Positions 7,091 to 12,089 of a stretch of DNA of 12,089 bases are shown here, piece after piece (the stretch's first letter is position 1; each line of letters opens with the position of its first letter). Source of the DNA: an uncultured Oscillospiraceae bacterium (GTDB taxonomy: Bacteria; Bacillota; Clostridia; Oscillospirales; Acutalibacteraceae); the NCBI GenBank assembly GCA_900550315.1, contig URRK01000028.1:1-12089 (forward strand). The letters are read 5' to 3'. The position numbers and the translations under genes are program-made. The notes under the pieces were generated by a model. The model saw only the letters and a program-made list of their open reading frames with translations. It made no database searches and was not told the DNA's origin.

Positions 7091-7959
7091 GTATGCTCCG
7101 TTTTCCAAATTGTTGTGTTCCCGCAGGGCATAACCAGCGCCCTGTGCGTTACCGGCAGGCCAATTTCGCCGGTTGAAACCGTACCGCCGAATTTTTTGCC
7201 AACATACTGCTCTACCATAAAGTTCAGCACGGTAGCCGACATTCCCGCCGTGTAAGAATTTAAAATAAAAAACAGCGGATCTTCACCTAAAAGGCCGGCT
7301 GTAAGCTGCAGAAGCTCGTTAATATTCTGCTCCAGCTTCCAAACCTCGCCGTTCGGCCCCCGCCCGTAGGAGGGGGGGTCCATAACAATGCCGTCGTACC
7401 GGTTGCCGCGCCGCAGCTCCCGCTGCACAAATTTAACGCAGTCATCTACCAACCAGCGCACCGGGCAGTTGGCCAGGCCGCTAACCGCGGCATTCTCCTT
7501 TGCCCAAAGCACCATGCCCTTAGAAGCGTCTACATGCGTTACGGCAGCACCGGCCTTTAAGCAGGCAAGGGTGGCACCGCCGGTGTAGGCAAATAAATTT
7601 AAAATTTTTACCGGACGGTTGGCCTGTTTAATTTTTTCCTGCATAAAGTTCCAGTTAACCGCCTGCTCGGGGAACAGGCCGGTGTGCTTAAAGCCCATTG
7701 GCTTTAGCTGAAAGGTTAAACCGCGGTAGCTAACGCTCCAAACCTGCGGCACCTTTTTTAAAACCTGCCACTGCCCGCCGCCGGAATTAGAGCGGTGGTA
7801 AATGGCGTCAGCCTTTTGCCACAGCGCACCGTTTTGCTTTAGGCTCCACACCGCCTGCGGGTCGGGCCGAATTAAAAAAACCTGCCCCCACCGCTCCAGC
7901 CGGTTGCCGTTGTTAACATCTAACAGCTCGTAATCGTTAAAATCGTTGGTTGTTCTCAT
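7087..7959 (-). CDS. class I SAM-dependent methyltransferase, RlmI/RlmK-like
   Basis: This 290-residue Rossmann-fold methyltransferase resembles the COG1092/PF10672 group, which includes 23S rRNA methyltransferases RlmI and RlmK. Visible marks are the SAM-binding motif I NLFAYTGGA (121-129), an acidic motif VDAS (143-146), DD at 172-173 following the third strand, and the catalytic-region motif MDPPSYGRGP (193-202). The N-terminus (YELLDVNNGNRLERWGQ, then RPDPQAVW) is of the short form lacking the PUA domain of E. coli RlmI. The rRNA target is therefore an inference. The ATG overlaps the glmM stop (TAATG), and the stop overlaps the ecfA1 start (ATGA), so translation is coupled on both sides. 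A functional tie to ECF transport is not evident; co-expression is the likelier reason for the arrangement. Confidence 0.85.
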   Translation of the reverse strand: MRTTNDFNDYELLDVNNGNRLERWGQVFLIRPDPQAVWSLKQNGALWQKADAIYHRSNSGGGQWQVLKKVPQVWSVSYRGLTFQLKPMGFKHTGLFPEQAVNWNFMQEKIKQANRPVKILNLFAYTGGATLACLKAGAAVTHVDASKGMVLWAKENAAVSGLANCPVRWLVDDCVKFVQRELRRGNRYDGIVMDPPSYGRGPNGEVWKLEQNINELLQLTAGLLGEDPLFFILNSYTAGMSATVLNFMVEQYVGKKFGGTVSTGEIGLPVTHRALVMPCGNTTIWKTEHT

Positions 7960-9305
7960 TAGCCCTTACTTTCAATTACCTTGGCAACATCTTTGGCCAT
8001 TTTGGCAATTTCTTTAATGTTTTCGCCCTCTATCATAACCCGAATCAGCGGCTCGGTGCCCGAGGCGCGAACCAAAATGCGGCCGTTTTCGCCCAGCGCT
8101 TTTGCGGCGGCGTTAATGGCGTTGTTAATTTCAACATCGGTTTTAAGCAGCGCTTTTAATTCGGGCGCAGCCTTAACATTTACCATTGTTTGCGGGTAGG
8201 CCTGCATGACCGCCGCTAATTTAGAGGCCTTTTGCCCGGTGCGCTTCATGACCGAGGCAAACTGCACACCGGTTAACTGGCCGTCGCCCGTGGTGGCAAA
8301 CTGTTTAAAAATAATGTGGCCGGATTGCTCGCCGCCAATACCGTAATTGTTTTTTAGCATTTCCTCCAGCACATAGCGGTCGCCCACGCCGGTTTCGGCT
8401 ACTTTAATGTTATTCTCCTTAGCAAAGCGCTTAAACCCAATGTTCGACATTACGGTAACAACGGCAGTGTCCTTCGGCAGCACGCCGCGCTCTTTCATAT
8501 CCTTGGCAAAAACGGCAATCAGCTTATCGCCGTCAATTACATTGCCCTTTTCGTCAACCGCCAGACAGCGGTCGCTATCACCGTCAAAGGCCAGCCCCAA
8601 ATCTACCCGGTGGCCGTTTACATAGTCAATTAACCCATCCATGCAGGTAGAGCCGCATTTGGCGTTGATGTTTACCCCGTCGGGGTTGTTGTGCATCATG
8701 TAGCAATCGGCACCAAGGCCTTTAAAAATTTTTTCCGCCGTGTAGGAGGCGCTGCCGTTTGCACAGTCAATGGCCAGCTTTAAACCGTCTAACCGCACAT
8801 CGGTGGTAGATAAAATGTGCTCAATGTAGGTTTCAACATAGTCCGGCCGGTGAAACACCGTGCCAACATCGCCGCCGGTAGGCATTGCAATGGGAGACAT
8901 ATCGTCCAGCACCAGCGCTTCAATTTGCTCCTCAATTTTATCCGGCAATTTGTAGCCGTTGCTGTTAAACAGCTTAATGCCGTTATATTCGCAAGGATTG
9001 TGCGAGGCGGAGATCATAACGCCGGCGTCGGCGCCGCAATCGTTAATTAAGTAGGCTACCGCCGGGGTTGGCACAAAGCCGGCCAGTACCACATCGGCCC
9101 CTACCGAGCAAAGTCCGGCGGCCAGGGCCATTTCCAGCATATCCGAGGAGGCGCGGGTATCCTTTCCAATTAGCACCTTAGGGCGTTTAACATTCTCTGT
9201 TGCCAGCACAAAAGCTGCGGCACGGCCAATGTTGGTGGCCAGCTCGCAAGTCAAATCCAAGTTTGCAATGCCCCTGGCACCGTCTGTTCCAAAAAGTCTT
9301 CCCAT
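7959..9305 (-). CDS. glmM: phosphoglucosamine mutase GlmM
   Basis: GlmM interconverts glucosamine-6-phosphate and glucosamine-1-phosphate, supplying UDP-GlcNAc for peptidoglycan. At 448 residues it has the standard family length. The N-terminus GRLFGTDGARG, the phosphoserine loop ISASHNP with S101, the Mg-binding loop DGDSDR (241-246), the sugar-binding GEQSGH (325-330) and the phosphate-binding RASGTEP (413-419) are all intact. The ATG has an AGAGG-type SD about 10 nt upstream in an A-rich leader. The 115-nt gap before it may carry its own promoter. In several Firmicutes glmM sits beside cdaA/cdaR (c-di-AMP synthesis) or glmS. Here the neighbours are ruvB upstream and a methyltransferase gene overlapping its stop by 1 nt. 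Confidence 0.97.
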   Translation of the reverse strand: MGRLFGTDGARGIANLDLTCELATNIGRAAAFVLATENVKRPKVLIGKDTRASSDMLEMALAAGLCSVGADVVLAGFVPTPAVAYLINDCGADAGVMISASHNPCEYNGIKLFNSNGYKLPDKIEEQIEALVLDDMSPIAMPTGGDVGTVFHRPDYVETYIEHILSTTDVRLDGLKLAIDCANGSASYTAEKIFKGLGADCYMMHNNPDGVNINAKCGSTCMDGLIDYVNGHRVDLGLAFDGDSDRCLAVDEKGNVIDGDKLIAVFAKDMKERGVLPKDTAVVTVMSNIGFKRFAKENNIKVAETGVGDRYVLEEMLKNNYGIGGEQSGHIIFKQFATTGDGQLTGVQFASVMKRTGQKASKLAAVMQAYPQTMVNVKAAPELKALLKTDVEINNAINAAAKALGENGRILVRASGTEPLIRVMIEGENIKEIAKMAKDVAKVIESKG

Positions 9306-9420
9306 TTTTTAAAAACCTCTCTTACTTTTTTTTATTTCGCAGTTAAAAATATTTATGTACCCGTTCCGGGAAAATACAAAATGCGGTAAGGCCGGCAAAA
9401 CGGCCAAACCCCCAACAGGA
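9306..9420. other. ruvB-glmM spacer with two small inverted repeats
   Basis: The spacer contains GGCCG-6 nt-CGGCC (9390-9405), just after the ruvB stop, and CCCG-TTC-CGGG (9360-9370). Read on the minus strand, the second hairpin is followed, about 10 nt on, by a T5 run, so weak termination or pausing is possible. An A-rich leader precedes the glmM SD. No convincing -35/-10 pair was found. Confidence 0.4.
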
Positions 9421-10452
9421 CTAATCCAGCAGCGATTGCTGACCGGGCTTTTTAAGGTCTAAATGCCGGTAGGCGGCGTCGGTAACCATGCGGCCGCGCG
9501 GGGTGCGGGTTAAAAATCCAATTTGCATTAAATACGGCTCGTAAACATCCTCAATGGTAACGCTTTCCTCCCCTACGGCTGCTGCTAAAGTCTCCAGCCC
9601 AACGGGGCCGCCGTTATAATTAAAAATAATTGTTTTTAACATTCGGCGGTCAAAATCATCCAGGCCTAATTCGTCAATTTCAAAGCGCGAAAGCGCGCGA
9701 ATGGCAACCTGCTCGGTAATTTTGCCGTCGTACTCTACCTGGGCAATATCCCGCACGCGCTTTAGCAGCCGGTTGGCAATTCGCGGCGTCCCGCGGGAGC
9801 GGGAGGCAATCTCCAACGCGCCGGCAGAGTCAATTTCAATTTGCAAAATGCCGGCCGAGCGGCGCACAATTTGCGCCAATTGCTCCGGCGTGTAAAGCTC
9901 CAGCCGCAGCAGCACGCCAAATCTATCCCGCAAAGGGGCGGTTAATTGGCCGGAGCGGGTTGTTGCGCCCACCAGCGTAAAATGCGGAAGATTTAGGCGG
10001 ATAGACTGCGCCGACGGCCCTTTGCCCAAAATAATATCTAAGGAGAAATCCTCCATGGCGGGGTACAAAATTTCCTCCACCGTGCGTGGCAGACGATGAA
10101 TTTCATCAATAAAAAGCACATCCCCCTCCGCAAGGGAGGAAAGTATGGCAGCTAAATCTCCTGCCTTTTCAATAGCCGGGCCGGAGGTTACCCGCAAATT
10201 TACCCCCAGCTCGTTGGCAATAATGCCGGAAAGGGTTGTTTTACCCAAGCCGGGCGGGCCGTAAAGCAACACATGGTCTAAGGCCTCGTGCCGCATGGCG
10301 GCGGCTTTAATGTAAATAGAAAGGTTTTCCTTAACTTTATCCTGCCCAATATACTCGGCCAGCGTTTTCGGCCGCAGCGAATAATCGGTATCAACATCTT
10401 CCGGGGTGTATTCCGGCGCAACAATGCGGTTTTCAAAATCCATTTCAGACAT
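9421..10452 (-). CDS. ruvB: Holliday junction branch migration ATPase RuvB
   Basis: RuvB is the hexameric AAA+ motor that, loaded by RuvA, drives branch migration of Holliday junctions. The 343-residue protein has the RuvB-specific opening LRPKTLAEYIGQ, Walker A GPPGLGKT (65-72), Walker B VLFIDEIH with D116/E117, sensor 1 GATTR (162-166), the arginine finger in LRDRFG (R175), and a C-terminal winged-helix domain ending in GRMVTDAAYRHL. The length is normal. The ATG has AAAGGGG 7 nt upstream. A second ATG three codons in (SEM) would place the SD too far away. The gene is third in ruvC-ruvA-ruvB order, but a 125-nt spacer separates it from ruvA, whereas the ruvC-ruvA gap is 7 nt. Confidence 0.97.
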   Translation of the reverse strand: MSEMDFENRIVAPEYTPEDVDTDYSLRPKTLAEYIGQDKVKENLSIYIKAAAMRHEALDHVLLYGPPGLGKTTLSGIIANELGVNLRVTSGPAIEKAGDLAAILSSLAEGDVLFIDEIHRLPRTVEEILYPAMEDFSLDIILGKGPSAQSIRLNLPHFTLVGATTRSGQLTAPLRDRFGVLLRLELYTPEQLAQIVRRSAGILQIEIDSAGALEIASRSRGTPRIANRLLKRVRDIAQVEYDGKITEQVAIRALSRFEIDELGLDDFDRRMLKTIIFNYNGGPVGLETLAAAVGEESVTIEDVYEPYLMQIGFLTRTPRGRMVTDAAYRHLDLKKPGQQSLLD

Positions 10453-10511
10453 AAGCTTTCCCCTTTAATAGGCGTTTGTGTATTTAGCCCGGCTGCCGGC
10501 GCGGCTTTGGC

Positions 10512-10558
10512 AAGCCGTTTTGGCGGCATTATTGCCAGCCTTGCTTTAGCAACGGCTT
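10512..10558. other. long two-part inverted repeat in the ruvA-ruvB spacer
   Basis: An 8-bp perfect outer arm pair, AAGCCGTT (10512-10519) and AACGGCTT (10551-10558), encloses an inner stem of GGC-GGCA (10522-10528) and TGCC-A-GCC (10533-10540), with a TTAT loop and one bulged base. Internal-loop strands are 2 and 10 nt. On the plus strand the structure runs into a T-run (the arm's TT plus three more T), resembling a terminator for antisense transcripts. On the gene strand no T tract follows. A competing small hairpin GGCTT-TGGC-AAGCC lies at 10503-10516. Confidence 0.5.
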
Positions 10559-10577
10559 TTTGGCCTTTGGTTTACCT

Positions 10578-11183
10578 TTAAAGCCGGCCGCTTGAAAGCA
10601 GCGCCAGCGCCTGCTTAATTAGCTGTTCTACCGGCAGCTCGTGGTTTAGGCGGCCAACGGCGCTTCGGGCCTCCGGCCCCGTAAAGCCCAACGCCACTAA
10701 GGCCGAAACCGCCTCGGCCGCGGTGCCCGCCGTTGGGGCCGAGGCCTGCGCCGTGTTGGCTGCAGCCGTATTCATTTCTAATTTACCAATTTTGTCGCGC
10801 AGCTCTAAAACCAAACGCTGCGCCAGCTTTGGTCCAACCCCGCTGGCTGCCGTTAGGGTCTTGTGATCCCCCGCGGCAATGGCGGCGTAAATTTCCTCCG
10901 GCGCAAACTGCGAAAGTATTGCAAGGCCCATTTTGGGTCCAACCCCGTTAATACCGGTCAGCAGCTTAAAACAATCCAGCTCTTTAGCGGTTAAAAAGCC
11001 AAAAAGGTCTAACCCGTCCTGCCGTACCGAAAGGTAGGTAAACAGCCGTACCGGCTCCCCCAGCTGCGGCAGCCCGCCCAGGGTCTTAGCCGTTATAAGG
11101 CAACGGTAGCCAACGCCGCTGCACTCAACAACGGCGCTGTTATTATCGTGAAAAATCAATTTACCGTTAAGGGAATAAATCAT
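10578..11183 (-). CDS. ruvA: Holliday junction-binding protein RuvA
   Basis: RuvA forms the tetramer that clamps four-way junctions and recruits RuvB. The 201-residue protein has the three expected domains. An OB-fold occupies about 1-64 (MIYSLNGKLI, VGYRC). A double helix-hairpin-helix DNA-binding region follows, with GVGPK at 80-84 and again at 115-119 and then LAQRLVLELRDK. An Ala/Thr-rich flexible linker (about 137-155) leads to the C-terminal RuvB-contact domain (AAEAVSALVALGFTGPEA). The ATG lies 7 nt after the ruvC stop, and its SD (GGGAGGT) overlaps the end of ruvC, indicating coupled expression. Two in-frame stops (TAA, AGG, TAA) end the gene. Confidence 0.96.
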   Translation of the reverse strand: MIYSLNGKLIFHDNNSAVVECSGVGYRCLITAKTLGGLPQLGEPVRLFTYLSVRQDGLDLFGFLTAKELDCFKLLTGINGVGPKMGLAILSQFAPEEIYAAIAAGDHKTLTAASGVGPKLAQRLVLELRDKIGKLEMNTAAANTAQASAPTAGTAAEAVSALVALGFTGPEARSAVGRLNHELPVEQLIKQALALLSSGRL

Positions 11184-11190
11184 TTTAATT

Positions 11191-11706
11191 TTACCTCCCT
11201 GCCCCGGTTTGCCGCAGGGCAGATTTAAAAATAAGCGACGAAGCCGAGTGGCAGTGGCAAATGGCCATGGCCAAAGCGTCGGCCGTGTCGTCCGGCCGGG
11301 GAACCTTTTGCAAATTCAGCAGCCGGCGGGTCAGCTCCATAACCTGTTTTTTATCGGCCTTGCCGTAGCCAGTAACCGCCTGCTTAACCTGCAGCGGCGT
11401 ATACTCAAAAACCGGAATATTATTTTGCCGCGCCGCCAGCAAAATAACGCCCCTTGCCTGGGCAACATCAATTGCCGTAGTGGCGTTGGTGTTAAAAAAC
11501 AGCTTTTCAATTGAAAGCGCCTGCGGGCGGTGCTGCTGCATAATTTCGGTAACATCGGTGTAAATTTTGCTTAAGCGGTAAGTAAATTCGGTTTTGGCCG
11601 GCGTTGTTACGGCGCCAAAAGCCAGCGGGGTAAACCGGTTTCGGTCGTACTCCAAAACGCCCCAGCCCACAATGGCGTAGCCCGGGTCTATTCCCAACAC
11701 GCGCAC
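11191..11706 (-). CDS. ruvC: crossover junction endodeoxyribonuclease RuvC
   Basis: RuvC is the dimeric, Mg-dependent nuclease that resolves Holliday junctions by paired nicks. As assigned it has 171 residues, close to the usual length. The RNase H-like catalytic tetrad is complete: D7 (LGIDPG), E67 (SIEKLFF), D140 and D143 (PDDTADALA). The open frame extends 22 codons upstream to an ATG, but those codons are atypical and the stretch includes the promoter -10. The GTG at 11704-11706 gives the standard N-terminus (M)RVLGIDPG and has AGGGGG 8 nt upstream. The gene is first of ruvC-ruvA-ruvB, with its own promoter and a predicted leader of about 40 nt. Presence of RuvC is normal for Clostridia; bacilli use RecU instead. 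Confidence 0.96.
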   Translation of the reverse strand: MRVLGIDPGYAIVGWGVLEYDRNRFTPLAFGAVTTPAKTEFTYRLSKIYTDVTEIMQQHRPQALSIEKLFFNTNATTAIDVAQARGVILLAARQNNIPVFEYTPLQVKQAVTGYGKADKKQVMELTRRLLNLQKVPRPDDTADALAMAICHCHSASSLIFKSALRQTGAGR

Positions 11707-11714
11707 CCCAAACA

Positions 11715-11720
11715 CCCCCT
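11715..11720 (-). promoter_or_regulatory. G-rich ribosome binding site setting the ruvC GTG start
   Basis: AGGGGG on the minus strand, 8 nt before the GTG, lies downstream of the predicted transcript start near 11745. This excludes the upstream ATG codons as starts for transcripts from that promoter. Confidence 0.65.
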
Positions 11721-11751
11721 GCCTGTTTGCGCTGCAAAAATAATTCATTTT

Positions 11752-11780
11752 AGTATACCATATTTTCCCCAAAACGGCAA
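11752..11780 (-). promoter_or_regulatory. sigma-A promoter for ruvCAB
   Basis: On the minus strand, -35 TTGCCG (11775-11780, 4/6) and -10 TATACT (11752-11757, 5/6) are separated by exactly 17 nt. The -10 is extended (TGG immediately before it). The predicted start near 11745 leaves about 40 nt of leader before the ruvC GTG. No GAAC-N4-GTTC LexA-type box is seen around it, so SOS control is not supported by the sequence. Confidence 0.75.
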
Positions 11781-11783
11781 TGT

Positions 11784-11795
11784 TTTTTGCAAAAA
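11784..11795. promoter_or_regulatory. 12-bp palindrome beside the ruvC -35
   Basis: TTTTTGCAAAAA is a perfect palindrome starting 3 bp upstream of the ruvC -35 hexamer. It could be a repressor site or simply an AT-rich promoter-upstream element; nothing in the sequence decides between them. Confidence 0.3.
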
Positions 11796-11834
11796 TAGCC
11801 CCAAAAAATTTTAAAAAGCAACCGCTTACGGGGC

Positions 11835-11863
11835 TTGAATTTTAACACCGGGCGCATTATAAT
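11835..11863 (+). promoter_or_regulatory. sigma-A promoter for the SGNH hydrolase gene
   Basis: TTGAAT (11835-11840, 4/6) and a perfect TATAAT (11858-11863) are separated by 17 nt on the plus strand. Transcription would start near 11870, giving a leader of about 39 nt before the ATG at 11909. This is the best promoter match in the window, and it is divergent from the ruvC promoter, with 54 bp between their -35 elements. Confidence 0.85.
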
Positions 11864-11908
11864 AGTAAAAAATAAAATTTATTAAAATTACAGCTTTAAG
11901 GGGACACC

Positions 11909-12089
11909 ATGAATTTAGGAAAAATTTACATTTTGGGCGACAGCTACTCTACCTACGAGGGCTGCGTACCCCAAGGGTACGACTGCTATTACGCCAACGA
12001 AATTAAGCAAGACACCGACGTTTGCCGCCAAAGCGAGACCTGGTGGCAGCAATTACTGAACAAGACCGGCTCCGAGCTTTTAGAAAATA
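11909..12089 (+). CDS. SGNH/GDSL-type hydrolase (partial, N-terminal 60 residues)
   Basis: This is the start of a hydrolase or esterase-like protein of the SGNH fold, cut by the right edge. Residues 5-14 (KIYILGDSYS) match block I of the family, with the nucleophilic serine expected at S12 of GDS. A tryptophan pair (W45-W46) in the ETWWQQLL helix is typical of the bacterial SGNH members that follow GDS with Y-S-T-Y/F. The later Gly, Asn and Asp/His blocks lie outside the window, so substrate and activity cannot be judged. There is no signal peptide, so the protein is predicted to be cytoplasmic. The ATG has AAGGGG 5 nt upstream. It is the only plus-strand gene here and is transcribed divergently from ruvCAB. 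Confidence 0.85.
   Translation, partial: MNLGKIYILGDSYSTYEGCVPQGYDCYYANEIKQDTDVCRQSETWWQQLLNKTGSELLEN

Noticed and set aside
9360..9405. Rho-independent terminator after ruvB
   Set aside because: Stems are only 4-5 bp and the T-run is about 10 nt away from the nearer hairpin; kept only as a description of the spacer.
10278..10529. 83-codon minus-strand frame starting in the ruvA-ruvB spacer
   Set aside because: Most of it overlaps ruvB in another frame. The Lys/Ala-rich start is interesting because it continues the ruvA frame after two stops, but there is no family match and the composition fits chance.
11707..11772. 22-codon N-terminal extension of RuvC from an upstream ATG
   Set aside because: The segment contains the -10 element and the predicted transcript start; the GTG with its own SD gives the canonical RuvC N-terminus.
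1..12089. tRNA, rRNA, riboswitch, CRISPR array, insertion sequence or phage gene
   Set aside because: No T-loop-like conserved blocks, spaced direct repeats, transposase motifs or integrase motifs were found by reading both strands; gaps between genes are all under about 205 nt.

Overview
The window looks like chromosomal DNA of a Gram-positive Clostridia-type anaerobe. I infer the Oscillospiraceae/Ruminococcaceae neighbourhood from the gene set: a zinc-finger Clp ATPase, a DUF5711-like protein, a group II ECF transporter core and ruvCAB. No 16S or other marker confirms this. Base composition is mixed and the gene set is almost entirely housekeeping. I see no RNA gene, insertion sequence, phage gene, CRISPR array or toxin-antitoxin pair.

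Layout. Twelve genes lie on the minus strand and one partial gene on the plus strand. In minus-strand reading order they are ruvC, ruvA, ruvB (Holliday-junction resolution), glmM (cell-wall amino-sugar precursor), an RlmI-like SAM methyltransferase, ecfA1, ecfA2 and ecfT (energising module of vitamin/metal uptake), truA (tRNA pseudouridine synthase), a membrane-anchored DUF5711-like protein, cvpA (four membrane spans), and the first 408 codons of a ClpE-like AAA+ unfoldase that runs off the left edge. From glmM to the DUF5711-like gene the coding regions overlap or lie within 16 nt of each other, with stops and Shine-Dalgarno (SD) sequences overlapping. This suggests one translationally coupled transcript. 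The largest gaps are ruvA-ruvB (125 nt), ruvB-glmM (115 nt) and the gap upstream of cvpA (167 nt).

At the right edge two promoters with 17-bp spacers point away from each other. One (TTGCCG/TATACT with extended TG) drives ruvC leftward. The other (TTGAAT/TATAAT) drives a partial SGNH/GDSL hydrolase gene rightward.

Functional picture: DNA recombination, envelope precursor supply, RNA modification, nutrient-transport energising and protein quality control are grouped on one strand. The ECF core carries no substrate-binding S component here, as expected for a shared (group II) module. It is still joined to truA, as in many Firmicutes, but not to ribosomal protein genes within this window.

Most noteworthy signals: (1) all four non-ATG starts I assign (TTG or GTG) share a G-rich SD exactly 8 nt upstream; (2) an in-frame A AAA AAG heptamer, as in E. 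coli dnaX, lies at the zinc-finger/AAA+ junction of the Clp gene with an early stop in the -1 frame; (3) a long two-part hairpin lies between ruvA and ruvB; (4) paired short direct repeats lie upstream of cvpA. None of these amounts to a demonstrated new system. The window is mainly ordinary core genome.
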